From: Rhodococcus sp. P1Y
Lineage (GTDB): Bacteria; Actinomycetota; Actinomycetes; Mycobacteriales; Mycobacteriaceae
Direction: 5' to 3'
DNA length: 64,000 bases
Assembly (NCBI RefSeq): GCF_003641205.1
Contig: NZ_CP032762.1
Span: 1 to 64,000 of the forward strand
Shown here: one piece after another, positions 1-9,435 of the stretch
How positions within the stretch are numbered: position 1 is the stretch's first letter
Layout of the letters: each line of letters opens with the position of its first letter
The notes under the pieces: generated by a model
The model's input: only the letters and a program-made list of their open reading frames with translations
What the model was told of the DNA's origin: nothing
Database searches by the model: none
Program-made: the position numbers and the translations under genes

Positions 1-73
1 GTCAGTACTATCTTCTCGGGGACTTTCGAATACACGCACGACCAATCGAGCGACGTATCAGGTGGGGAGAAAT

Positions 74-523
74 ATGACGGACAGCAATTCGACAGGTGAA
101 CGGCGTAAATCGGAGACGAGCGCGATCTCCGACCCAGCGCAGTTCCCCGACCTCCCTGTCACGGTGGTCCTCGACCGGATTCCCGTGCCGATCCTCGCTG
201 TCGATCCGAGCGGTGCCATCGTGTTCGCGAACGAGGCGTTCGACGAGCTGTTCGGGACCGATCGTTCGGAGCCCTCGGACTTCCACCTGCGACATTTTCC
301 CGGACCAGGCTCCCGAGGGCGTCAACGTCGCGGACATGTTTCTCACGACGGTCGCGACTCGCGCCGACTCCTGTGGCGCATGACGGACAAGACCGGTGAC
401 GTCGTGCAGGTTCGTGCCAGCAAGTCGATCCTGCGTCGCGCGGAAGACAACCTCGTGCTCGTGGCGCTGGAAGATTTCACCGATCAGCTCTGGAACGATC
501 CCAAAGGTGCTGCGCCCCCGTGA
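74..523 (+). CDS. Single PAS-domain protein, frameshifted
   Basis: Small, probably cytoplasmic protein of about 150 residues made of one PAS fold (residues about 30-140), usually a ligand- or redox-sensing module. The run PVPILAVDPSGAIVFANEAF is a typical PAS start. Two compensating frame changes, near 295 and 380, garble the middle: the neighbouring frame there reads DIFPDQAPEGVNVADMF, which continues the domain, before the first frame resumes at MTDKTGDVVQVRA. ATG 74 is chosen because GGGGAGA lies 3 bases upstream; a GTG at 62 would remove that site. There is no output domain, so it probably signals through a partner. The convergent GGDEF gene is an obvious candidate, but this is only inference. 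Confidence 0.6.
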   Translation: MTDSNSTGERRKSETSAISDPAQFPDLPVTVVLDRIPVPILAVDPSGAIVFANEAFDELFGTDRSEPSDFHLRHFPGPGSRGRQRRGHVSHDGRDSRRLLWRMTDKTGDVVQVRASKSILRRAEDNLVLVALEDFTDQLWNDPKGAAPP

Positions 524-559
524 GTGCGTAGTTACGTCGGGACGTAATTACCCACTCAC
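520..559. terminator. Bidirectional hairpin between convergent genes
   Basis: Inverted repeat with 19-base arms (520-538 and 541-559, 17 of 19 paired) and a 2-base loop. The stop codons of both convergent genes (521-523 and 556-558) lie inside it, so it can end both transcripts. No T-tract is present. A close relative of this palindrome occurs at 53037-53066, which makes it a dispersed element. Confidence 0.7.
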
Positions 560-1640
560 GGGCGCGACGCCTCACCTGGCGAAAGTTCTCGCCTGATTTC
601 CGCCGATCTTTTGGCCTCGTACATTGCGGTATCCGCCTTGAGGATCGCCAGGTGAACCATCTCGGCGGCCTCAACCGGCAGATGTCCTTCAAGCGTCCAC
701 AGGCAACATCGCGGCGCCGACGCTGCCGGTCACCGATATGTCGTCGTTCGGTTCGTACAGCGACCGCACCACTCGATCGCCGAGCGCGGCCGCCTCCACC
801 GGGTGCATCAGTACCGCAATGGCAAATTCCTCACCGCCGGTTCGTGCCACGATCGAGCCGTCCGGCACCGCATTCGCCAGACGGTATGCGGTGGATCTGA
901 GACTCCGTCTCCCGCCGCGTGTCCGGATGTGTCGTTCACCGACTTGAACCGATCGAGATCGACCACGAATATCCCGACGTTCTCTCGGCTGGGCCTCGGT
1001 CAGCATTCTTTCGATCCTCGTTTCGAACCCGCGTCGGTTCAGCAGCCCTGTCAGCGAATCGGTGATGCCGAGGTCCAGCTGGGCTTTGATCACCGCACGG
1101 AACACCAGGACCGAATTGACGACGACCAATGCGACGAGCGCCTGCGCGATCACCGCCGGACCGTCGTACACACGCTCGTAATAGGCACCGGCGGCGAACG
1201 CGACGATGACGGCGCTGATGAAAGCCGAGTGCACCAACAGCACTCTGGTGCTGGAGAAATACGCGATGTAGATGCCGATAACGGCGAACAGCACAGTCGC
1301 GTGCAGGGCAAGGCCGCGATCGGAGAATGTGACGAGGACGGCCGTGACCCCGACATCGGCGTAGAACACGAACCAGCCAGGCATTCGCACGATGTCTCGG
1401 CCGTGTGTCCACCACCATGCTCCGACCGGAATCGTACTCAGCAATACCGCCGCACACAGCACTCGTCCCCGGGGAGGCCGGGCCGTCGTCCGAGAACATG
1501 ATCACTGCGCCGATTACGGCGAAGATCGGCACCAGCATCGAGATGCCGACACCGACCTTGCGCTCCAGTCGCTCCACCGGGCTCGTGGCCGGCCGGTCGC
1601 GGAGAGTACGCAGTGGCCACCAGCGGGCGATACCTGGCAC
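556..1640 (-). CDS. Membrane GGDEF-domain diguanylate cyclase, frameshifted
   Basis: Predicted inner-membrane diguanylate cyclase of about 360 residues. Several hydrophobic segments (for example ISMLVPIFAVIGAVIMF) precede a GGDEF domain that starts with DSLTGLLNRRGFE and has the active-site loop RTGGEEFAIA. It would make cyclic di-GMP from two GTP. The reading frame is broken at least three times: near 1470 in a CCCCGGGG run, near 950 inside the catalytic domain, and near 690. After the last break the frame continues as EGHLPVEAAEMVHLAILKAD, the usual GGDEF C-terminus, and stops at 556. GTG 1640 has AAAGGAGG five bases upstream. No EAL domain is seen. Confidence 0.7.
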
Positions 1641-1693
1641 TGCGCCTCCTTTACTGGTCTCGTCGACGCCCGACTCGTCGAGAATCCTTGCTG

Positions 1694-2161
1694 TTACGTG
1701 CCCGGCCGGACACGCTCGAAATCGGTCGGGAAGCGGTCCAACAGGTTCACCAACGCCGCACGGTCATCCTGTGACCATTCCTCGATCACCAATCCGAGGT
1801 GAGCGGTGCGTATCCGGTGCATACGGTCGGCAACGTCGCGTCCCGAGTCGGTGACCGCGAGAACGTAGGCACGACCGTCCTTCTCGTCGCGCATACGTTC
1901 CACGTGCCCGTGTTCGACGAGCTGAGCCACTTGGCGGCTGACTGTCGAGGGATCCGAATTGACCAGTGTCGCGAGCTCACTCGATCGCATCGGGCCATCG
2001 CGCAACAGCCGGAACAAGCATACGAACGCGGCCCCTTCCACGCCCCCGGATTCGGAGGAGAGCTGAGCCAATTTGCGCTCACGGATGCGTTGCAACCGAA
2101 CGAGTTGCGAGCCGAGCTGCTCGGCGGTGTCGGTGTCGATATCTGTCACGTCAGCTACCAC
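1694..2161 (-). CDS. MarR-family transcriptional regulator
   Basis: Intact 155-residue winged-helix regulator. The recognition region reads MRSSELATLVNSDPSTVSRQ, followed by the wing RMRDEKDGRAYVLAVTDSGR, both typical of MarR. Members bind palindromic DNA as dimers and are released by small phenolic or other ligands. It begins inside the last codons of the crotonase gene upstream (GTG 2161; the crotonase stop is at 2151), so the two are probably co-transcribed and this may sense an acyl-CoA or aromatic acid linked to that enzyme. A GTG at 2149 is an alternative start; neither has a strong ribosome site. It is one of the few unbroken genes in this end of the window. Confidence 0.85.
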   Translation of the reverse strand: MVADVTDIDTDTAEQLGSQLVRLQRIRERKLAQLSSESGGVEGAAFVCLFRLLRDGPMRSSELATLVNSDPSTVSRQVAQLVEHGHVERMRDEKDGRAYVLAVTDSGRDVADRMHRIRTAHLGLVIEEWSQDDRAALVNLLDRFPTDFERVRPGT

Positions 2162-2975
2162 TGAAGTCGGCAGGACGCTTCTCGAAGACGGATGTGATGG
2201 CCTCGGTCAGATCGTTCGAAGCGAGGAACGCGGCATTCCATGCAGCGACGAAACGCAGGCTGTCGTTCACTGCCGCAGACCTGGTGTGATCGAGGACAGC
2301 TTTGACGCCGTGGACTACGAGTGGAGGTTCGCAGCGATGTCTGCCGCCGTCGCGCGTGCCCGGCGAGCAGCGCGTCGTAACTTTCGAACACGTCGTTGAC
2401 GAGGCCGATCTTCTCGGCGCGAGCGGCGTCGATGTCCTGCCCGTCAAAGCCAGTTCGCGCAGGTGACCGTCGCCGATGATCGCCGGCAGTCGGGCAAGCG
2501 ATCCCATGTCGGCGACGATGGCAACCTTGACCTCACGGACGCTGAACTTTGCATCTGCGCTGGCGTAGCGGATGTCCGCCGCGCTGATCAGATCGAGGCC
2601 ACCGCCGATGCACCACCCGTGCACTGCCGCGACGACGGGCTTGCGGCAATCGGCAACGGCATTGGCTGCGAGCTGCATGCGCTTGATCGTGTCGTGGAAC
2701 ACGGTGCGCGGTCCGGCGAGCGCTTTGTCTGCCATCAGTGGCGCGAACTCACCGCCCATCGCGGCCAGGTCGAGTCCGTAGGTGAAGTTCTTCCCGGATC
2801 CCAGGAGCAGGATCGCCCGCACCTCGGGGTCGGCATCGAGCTGGGTGAACAACTGCGGACATTCGGTCCAGAAATCCGGACCCATCGCATTGCCCTTACC
2901 CGGACCGAGCAGCGTCACTGTCGCGATGTGGTCGGAGATCTCCAGCGAGAATGCGTTCCAGTTGCGTTCCGTCAT
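2151..2975 (-). CDS. Enoyl-CoA hydratase/isomerase family protein, frameshifted
   Basis: Crotonase-fold enzyme of about 274 residues acting on acyl-CoA thioesters in the cytoplasm. The oxyanion-hole segments GSGKNFTYGLDLAAM and HGWCIGGGLDLISAADIRYA are clear. The following REVKVAIVADMGSLARLP resembles delta3,5-delta2,4-dienoyl-CoA isomerases, where an Asp in the ADxG motif is catalytic, so dienoyl-CoA isomerase is more likely than plain hydratase. Between about 2320 and 2450 the frame is lost and regained (the other frame reads FESYDALLAGHAR), then continues to FEKRPADFSGS. ATG 2975 (MTERNWNAFSLE) fits the family start; upstream codons to 3038 look untranslated. It overlaps the MarR gene by 11 bases. 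Confidence 0.75.
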   Translation of the reverse strand: MTERNWNAFSLEISDHIATVTLLGPGKGNAMGPDFWTECPQLFTQLDADPEVRAILLLGSGKNFTYGLDLAAMGGEFAPLMADKALAGPRTVFHDTIKRMQLAANAVADCRKPVVAAVHGWCIGGGLDLISAADIRYASADAKFSVREVKVAIVADMGSLARLPAIIGDGHLRELALTGRTSTPLAPRRSASSTTCSKVTTRCSPGTRDGGRHRCEPPLVVHGVKAVLDHTRSAAVNDSLRFVAAWNAAFLASNDLTEAITSVFEKRPADFSGS

Positions 2976-3041
2976 GCGTTCGAGCCTAATCGACGCCAGG
3001 TTGGGGTCGCAGCGCGTCGGAATAGCCTTGTGCGCCACAGT

Positions 3042-4068
3042 TCAGCGGGCGGCGCGGCTCGAGGATTGCCTGGGTATCAATGTCGGAAGAGCTTGATGCA
3101 CGGCCTTTGCCTCATCGGTCCCGTTGATCAGCAATTCCATCGCAGTGCCCGCGATCTGATCGAACGCAGTGTGCACCGACGTCAACGGCACCGGAAGCAG
3201 CTGCGCGGGAATGTCGTTGTATCCGACGAGTGACACGTCGTCCCCACCTGCAGATTGTGGCGATGAGCAGCAGACAACACACCGAGGGCAAGATTGTCGT
3301 TGGCTGCGAACACCGCGGTGGGACGGTCGGTGGCGTCGAACAGCTCGTGTCCAGCACGCCCACCCGCTTCGATTCCGTAGCCGGTTTCCACAGTCCACTC
3401 CGGCCTCGGTGACACGCCGGCTCATCCAAGGCCCGTCGCGCACCTGCTAGACGGCCGACGGCACTCGACGTGAAGAGCGGGCCGGTAGAATCGCGATATC
3501 GGTGTGGCCGAGATCGATGAGATGTCGAACCGCCAGGTATCCACCGGTCTCGTCGTCGCCGATCGACGATGGACTCTTACCGTCGGTCCGTAGGACGAGA
3601 ACGTGAGGAATGCCGTTCTCGCGCAGATGATGCGGGAGGGGATCGTCGGTGCGGCTCGTAGCCAGCACGACACCGTCCACATTGCGTTCCAGCAGCGATT
3701 GCGCAGCGTTCCATTCGTCCGTGGGATCGTCGCCACTTGTCGCGACGATGGCGTGGTAACCGTCCTTCCCTGCAGCCCGGTCGATGGCCTCGAACATCAG
3801 TGCCATCACTGTGTCGGACAGTCGCGGCACCAGCACCCCGATAGTCGCTGTTGCACCTCGCCGCAAATTCGACGCGAAGGTGTTGCGTCGATAGCCGAGT
3901 TGTTCGGCAATCTCACGCACCGGACTGCCGTCGCCGAACGGGACGGAGCGACGCGGTCGTCGAGCACCCGACTGACCGTCGACACGCTGACGCCCGCGGC
4001 CTTGGCGACGTCGCGGAGCGTGACGACGTCTGTCCGTTCCGTCGAGAGCCGGTTCTGGTGGGACGCAT
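3042..4068 (-). CDS. LacI-family transcriptional regulator, frameshifted
   Basis: About 340-residue regulator with an N-terminal LacI helix-turn-helix and a sugar-binding-protein-like effector domain. Pieces in different frames give VREIAEQLGYRRNTFASNL (end of the DNA-binding/hinge region), then RRGATATIGVLVPRLSDTVM, DRPTAVFAANDNLALGVLSA and DVSLVGYNDIPAQLLPVPLT, in the normal family order. At least four frame changes occur. ATG 4068 has AAGGAGG six bases upstream, the strongest ribosome site in this neighbourhood. It is divergent from the DapA-like gene, with a palindromic site at 4140-4164 between them, so it very likely controls the DapA-like/Nramp-like unit and itself. The effector is unknown. 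Confidence 0.75.
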
Positions 4069-4139
4069 CGGCACCTCCTTGACTGATCGGTTCGATCGGA
4101 CGACAGGACCGAACTTACCGATGCCCAGCTGATTGCACA

Positions 4140-4164
4140 TGCAAACGTCCCAGGAACGTTTGCA
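4140..4164. promoter_or_regulatory. Probable LacI-type operator
   Basis: TGCAAACG (4140-4147) and its exact inverse CGTTTGCA (4157-4164), separated by 9 bases, in the gap between the divergent LacI regulator and the DapA-like gene. The AAACG/CGTTT half-site fits the LacI family. A further AACGTTCC lies near 4274. Confidence 0.6.
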
Positions 4165-4308
4165 AGGGGTTCCACGCAGGCCCGTGCGTCATGCGAGCCC
4201 CGTCACCCCGAGCCCATCGAGGTGATGGTTGACACATTCGGGGTCACGGGATTAGCGTCATAAAGGTTCCCGACAACGTTCCCAACCGCCTCTCGAAAGG
4301 ACGTCATC

Positions 4309-5240
4309 ATGAATTCACTCGATCTCCGCGGACTCAGCCCAGCACCGATCACGCCCTTCACCCGCGATGGTGAAGTCGACTACGACGCGATCGCGCGCCT
4401 CGGGTCATGGCTTGGCAGTGTCGACGGAGTCAAGAGCTTGGTCGTCCTCGGCCACGCAGGCGAGGGCACCTTCCTCACCCAGGCCGAGCAGGCCAAGGTG
4501 ATCGGTGCGTTCCGCGATTCGGTGGACGGCAAGCTCCCGATCGTCGCAGGCATCACCGGCGAAGGCACCGCAGTCTCCGTCGAGGAAGCCAAGCGCGCGG
4601 TCGACGCCGGTGCATCCGCCGGTCTCGTCTACCCCTCGCACGGATGGCTGCGGTTCGGTTACCAGGACGGCGCACCACAGGACCGGTACAGGGCACTGTA
4701 CGAAGGCTCGGGCCTGCCGCTGATCCTGTTCCAGTACCCCGACGTCACAAGGCGACCTACAACCTCGACACACAGCTCGAAATCGCCGCTCAAGAGGCGT
4801 TTTCGCCACCAAGAACGGCGTCCGCAACATGCGCCGCTGGGACCGTGAGATTCCGGTGCTGCAAGGAGAACCCGACCTGCAGATCCTCAGCTGCCGACGA
4901 GTACCTGCTGCACACCATGTTCGACGTCGACGGCCTCCTGGTGGGTTACGGCGGCCTCGCACCCGAGCCCCTCGTCGAACTCATCGCCGCCGGCAAGGCC
5001 AAGGACTACCCGGCAGCACGTGCCATCCACGACCGCCTGCTGCCCGTCACCGCGAACGTCTACCACCGCGGATCGCACATGGAAGGCACCGTCGCCCTCA
5101 AGGAAGGCCTCGTACACCGCGGCATCCTCGAACACGCCACTGTGCGTTCGCCGTTGCTCCCGCTTGCCGGCGCGCACGAGGAGATTGCGGCGGCACTCGA
5201 TTCCGCGAACCTCGGCTCGGTAGTGCCCGCCCTGGTCTGA
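4309..5240 (+). CDS. DapA-family (class I aldolase) lyase/synthase, frameshifted
   Basis: Cytoplasmic TIM-barrel enzyme of about 310 residues of the dihydrodipicolinate synthase / N-acetylneuraminate lyase family, which forms a Schiff base with pyruvate or another oxo acid. Seen: SPAPITPFTRDGEVDYDAI at the start, LGHAGEGTFLTQAEQ (the phosphate/carboxylate loop), LPLILFQYPDVT, and after a frame change FATKNGVRNMRRWDREIP carrying the probable Schiff-base Lys. The frame breaks near 4750 and 4880 but returns to the original frame for the C-terminal half. ATG 4309 has AAAGGACG upstream. It is not beside lysine genes, so true DapA function is unlikely; the LacI regulator and transporter suggest catabolism of an unknown compound. 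Confidence 0.75.
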
Positions 5241-5279
5241 CCGGCTCTACGGTCACAACTCCCTGTCCTCGGTGCCCTT

Positions 5280-5297
5280 CCGTAGTCGCCGCTACGG
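5280..5297. other. Hairpin in the gap before the Nramp-like gene
   Basis: CCGTAG (5280-5285) pairs with CTACGG (5292-5297), nested inside a weaker outer pairing of CCTCGG (about 5266) with ACCGAG (about 5306). It may be a terminator or an mRNA processing element between the DapA-like gene and the transporter gene; no T-tract is seen. Confidence 0.3.
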
Positions 5298-5484
5298 CCC
5301 GGAGGACCGAGCACCACCTTTCGGCATGCGTCACCGCACTCGCGGACCGGGTCGAGTCCGTTCGGTTGGACTGCCGAGCTGTGCACCAGATCCATCCCTC
5401 GTATTCGCCCCTTGCCACACCAGAGACGACAGCAGACTCAACCCACGTCGCCGGCTGGAAAAGTGCTTCGAGAAAGGGCTCGCA

Positions 5485-6755
5485 ATGAGTCAAGACCACG
5501 CATCACCGGTGGTACCGTCCGCAGCCGTGCGAACTTCGGAACCCCCGGCATTCGGCTCCGGCAAGCGGAAAGCCTTCCTGAGCACCATCACGATGGCCGG
5601 GCCCGCTTTCATCGCAGGCGCATGGCAATTCGGCCCCGGCAACCTCGCCAGCGCCGTCGAAGCCGGCAGCAAATACAGCTACAGCCTTATTTGGGTCATC
5701 GTGCTCTCGACGGTGTTCATGCTGGTTTTTGCGGACATGAGTGTCCGGCTCGGAATCCGCACCCCGAAATCGATGATCAGCTCCGTCAAAGATGTCCTCG
5801 GCCACAAGGTCGGCGTCGCAGCGGGATTCGGCGTCTTCATCATCACGCTGTGCTTCTCGGTGGGTAACGCGGTCGGCTCCGGCCTCGGGCTCTCGATGGT
5901 CTTCGGCGGATCACCACTGATCTGGTCGGCGGTGTGTACTGCATTCGTCGGCTTGATCTTGTTGTTCCGCAACGTCTATCGCACTGTTGAACGCGTCCTG
6001 TTGGTCATCGTCGGACTCCTCGGTGCCACGTTCATCATCAGCGCCGTCATCTCCAAGCCAGACTGGTACGAAGCGGTCAACGGCGTCGTCCCCAGTATCC
6101 CGCCGGGAGGACACTGCTCGTCGTCGCCCTTGTCGGCACCAACTTCGCTCAACGCCGCCTTCTTCACCTCGTACGGCACACATGAACGCGGCCGCACCCG
6201 TACAGTACAAGCAGACGACCATCGCAGACACCATCCCCGGCATCATCGCCCCGGAATCATGACGTCTCTGGTGATCATCGTGGCCGCGGCTGTGCTCGGT
6301 CGACAGAATGCCGAAGCGCAGACACTCGTCGGCCTGGCCAAGATCTTCGAGCCCATCGCCGGACCTGTCGGATCGACCATCTTCGCCCTCGGCCTGTCCG
6401 GTGCCGCTTTCTCCGCCATGGTCGCCAACGCCACCGCCGGCGGCTGATGCTCTCGGACGCACTCGGCAAGGGCCCTCGCCCAGCACGCTGACCGCCAAAC
6501 GCACCAGCGCGGCGATCCTCGCCTGGGGACTGGCAATCACGTTGATATTCACGAAATCGCCCGTTCAGCTGATCATTTTCGCTCAGGCATTGACGGTGCT
6601 GATCGCGCCATTACTTGCTCTACGTCGCGAGCAACAACCGCCAACTGATGGGCGATCTGCGCAACACATGGTGGAAGAACATCATCGGCGGCCTCGGCTT
6701 CCTCTCCATCCTCTCGCTCTCGGGCCTACTGATCTACGAGCTGGCGACGAGATAG
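5485..6755 (+). CDS. Nramp-family membrane transporter (non-canonical), frameshifted
   Basis: Integral membrane transporter of about 420 residues with 10-11 hydrophobic segments. The first carries AGAWQFGPGNLASAVEAGSK, which aligns with the Nramp TM1 signature but has Gly where metal-transporting members have the Asp of DPGN. In TM6 the motif reads approximately VGTNF...NAAFFTSYG instead of MPHN. Both metal-liganding positions are therefore altered, and manganese or iron transport is doubtful. Frame changes near 6110, 6240, 6445 and 6620 split it; the last frame continues NTWWKNIIGGLGFLSILSLS and stops at 6753-6755. ATG 5485 (MSQDHASP) is preceded by GAAAGGG. It follows the DapA-like gene by 244 bases and is probably under the same LacI regulator. 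Confidence 0.7.
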
Positions 6756-6869
6756 TGTCGACGAACGTCCCGGGCTGCAACTGCGGTCCGGGATTTTCGC
6801 TGTGTCCGTCGGTGCCGCAAACGCCGATGATCGGCGAAACGCCGATTTCCACCACCGCCGACGCATTCT

Positions 6870-8354
6870 CTATGAGGACGAGAGTCCTGTCGGTGCAGGG
6901 AAGCGATGAATCCATGGCTGCGCATCTTCGAGTTGGGCTGCGAGCCGCAGCAAGTCCCTCTCCGATCCCAGTTTCCCGACGAATTGAACACCGAGTGGCA
7001 GCCCGTCGTCGGTCCAGTGCACAGGCACACTGATCGCCGGGCGACCGGTGACATTGGCCAACTGCGTGTACGGCACCCATCCGAGCCCGTTCTGGACCGT
7101 CTCGTCCAGAACACCGCTGAGCGACAGTAATCGCCCGCCTCGCACGGCGTGGACAACACGAGCTGCTGCGTGAATCACGGACGAGTTGGCAGTGGCACCG
7201 ATGACGGGCGGGGTGGTAGCGATGGTCGGGGTGAGGAGATAGTCGAATCGCTGATGGAACGCAGCGAGCGATCGTACATAGCTTGCGGTGTTGTCGATCG
7301 CCCGCATCTGCGCCTCGAGGCCGCTGTGTCGGCCGTATTCGGCAACTGCCAGTGTGTCAGCCTCGAATTGCGAATTCGCCGCTCCAGTACGGGCTTTGAT
7401 CTCCGACACCTGAGCGGTCACCTGCGCGAACCAAATGGAGAGGAAGTCGCGAGAGAGCGCCCAATCGTCATAGGGCGGTTCGACTTCCTCGACGTGATGA
7501 CCGAGGTCCTCCAGAAGGCGTGCCGCGTGCTCGACGGCAGCCACCGCTTCACGATCAGGTCGAGTGTTCACTGCCGACTTCACCGAGAAGCCGATGCGTA
7601 GGCCGGACGGCCGACTATCGAGTTCGTGCGCGTACGGGGTCGCCGGAAACTGCGCTAGGTAATCGGCACTCGGGTCTGGCCCGACTATGGCGTCGTAGAG
7701 GCGCGCACTGTCGCGAACAGTGCGCGTCACGACACCCTGGCCATTCCGTACATAACCTCGCCGGACTGCGGCCCATAGGGCGAGGCCACGGCCCAGTTTG
7801 AGACCGAACAGCCCGGTGCATGCAGCCGGTATTCGGATCGATCCACCACCGTCGTTCGCCCCGCCGCCGGCACGATGCCCGCGGCCACCGCTGCTGCCGA
7901 CCCACCCGATGATCCACCTGGGGTTCGATCACGGTTCCATGGGTTGCGCGCTGGCCCCAGAGGTCGGGCTCGGTGACGCCTTTGGCGCCGAATTCCGGGT
8001 GTTGGTTTTCGAAGATCACCAACCCGGCGTCCAGGAATCGCTGAGTGATCAGAGCATGTTCGGTTGCGACGTCGTTCGCCAAGGAACGTGAACCGTTCGA
8101 TGTCGGATAGCCCTTGTACTCCTGCGCAAGGTCTTTCACGAGAAATGGGACGCCCGCAAACGGCGCCGATGGCGCGAGAGTCGACAATTGCCCTCCGCCG
8201 CGGCGTCCATCCGCAGCACTATCGCGTTCAGATCGCCGTTGACTGCGTCGGCGAGTTTGCGCCAGGGACAGCAGTTCAGCTGCGGTCACTTGCCGGATCG
8301 GACCTGTTCTGCGAGGGCCGTCGCATCGAGGAGAAGATACTCGGCGAGATTCAC
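6870..8354 (-). CDS. Amidase signature-family hydrolase, frameshifted
   Basis: About 490-residue serine amidohydrolase of the amidase signature family. The catalytic Lys is in [17 protein letters not shown]. The Gly/Ser-rich signature (reading [14 protein letters not shown]) and [16 protein letters not shown] are recoverable from overlapping frames around 7800-7900. The C-terminal half ([15 protein letters not shown] to APTGLSSS) is open in one frame. At least four frame changes lie in the N-terminal half. The start is taken as GTG 8354 ([18 protein letters not shown]) with GGAGA about 10 bases upstream. It is divergent from the LysR gene, a usual regulator-target arrangement. The substrate amide cannot be told from sequence. 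Confidence 0.7.
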
Positions 8355-8457
8355 CTGCACACTGTCTCCGCGTAAGACCGAATCGGTGGCAATCGCGTAT
8401 GCAGAGCATTGAGGACCAATCGACACCGATCGAGCCCACCGATGAAACGATGGGGCG

Positions 8458-9357
8458 ATGCACTTCCGGCAACTTCGGTACCTTGTCGTCCTCGCACGCG
8501 AGAAGCACTTCACTCGTGCGGCCGATGCCTGCTCGGTCTCGCAACCAGCCCTTTCGAGGCGATTCGCAAGCTGGAGATCGAACTCGACCTGCCCCTCATC
8601 GTACGAGGGCACAAGTTCGAGGACTGACACCCGAGGGACTACAGATCGTACGGTGGGCCAGAGAAGTCCTGGACGCCCAGCACTCTCTGCACCAAGCTGC
8701 CGCGAGCCTGCGTTCCGGGTCACCGGCACCGTCCGCATCGGCGTCATCCCGACCGCGTCCGCAGCGGCCGCCGACATCGCGAGCCCGCTGTCGGTACGGC
8801 ACCCGCTCGTGTCACTTCACCGGCGACTTGTCGTCGGTCGACATCGCCGCCCGACTCGATCGCTTCGAACTCGACGGGGCATCACCTATCTCGATCATGA
8901 CGTGCTCGAGCACTATCGATGCTTTCCGCTGTACGAGGAACGCTACGTTCTGTTGACTGCAGACGATCCGACAGTCCCGAGGCGGGCCGAAATCTCCTGG
9001 CACGAAGCATCAGCACCGATGTACGCTACCGTCGATCATGCGAGGCCGCCGATCCTCGACGAGCATTTCGCCGAAGACGGCACCCACCTGAACGCTCGCA
9101 TCGAAACCGACTCGGTGGCAACGCTGTACGCCCATGTCAAAACGGGGCAGTGGTCCGCTGTGGTGCCGTCGATGTGGTCGACAGTATTCGGTGAGCCACC
9201 CGGACTCAGGTGCACTCCGCTGACCGAGAACTTACCGGCCCCGGTAGTCGGGTTGATCACTCGACTGGACGGACCGTCCTCGATTCTTGTCGAGGCCCTC
9301 GAAGAGACCGCCTCGACCTTGAACCGGACATCATCGGAATCTCCTATCAACCAGTAG
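8458..9357 (+). CDS. LysR-family transcriptional regulator, frameshifted
   Basis: About 300-residue regulator. It starts MHFRQLRYLVVLAREKHFTR, the standard LysR N-terminal helix-turn-helix (AADACSVSQPALS), then the frame slips several times between about 8550 and 8880. Other frames supply AIRKLEIELDLPLIVRG, LTPEGLQIVRWAREVLDAQH and VRIGVIPTASAAAADIASPL. The effector-binding domain from about 8890 onward (YLDHDVLEHYRCFPLYEERY) is unbroken to the stop. ATG 8458 follows GGGGCG. It is divergent from the amidase and lies 78 bases upstream of the FdhF/YdeP-type gene on the same strand, so either or both may be targets. Confidence 0.8.
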   Translation: MHFRQLRYLVVLAREKHFTRAADACSVSQPALSRRFASWRSNSTCPSSYEGTSSRTDTRGTTDRTVGQRSPGRPALSAPSCREPAFRVTGTVRIGVIPTASAAAADIASPLSVRHPLVSLHRRLVVGRHRRPTRSLRTRRGITYLDHDVLEHYRCFPLYEERYVLLTADDPTVPRRAEISWHEASAPMYATVDHARPPILDEHFAEDGTHLNARIETDSVATLYAHVKTGQWSAVVPSMWSTVFGEPPGLRCTPLTENLPAPVVGLITRLDGPSSILVEALEETASTLNRTSSESPINQ

Positions 9358-9435
9358 GAACGGCGTCTTGGACACCGCCGACCTCCGTGGTGCACCCTCG
9401 AAGGCATTTACTTGGAGAGAGAGGGTTCAACGCTG

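Noticed and set aside
4309..5240. True dihydrodipicolinate synthase (dapA)
   Set aside because: LacI/transporter context and the absence of lysine genes; the family contains many other lyases.
5485..6755. Manganese transporter MntH
   Set aside because: The DPGN and MPH metal-ligand motifs are replaced.
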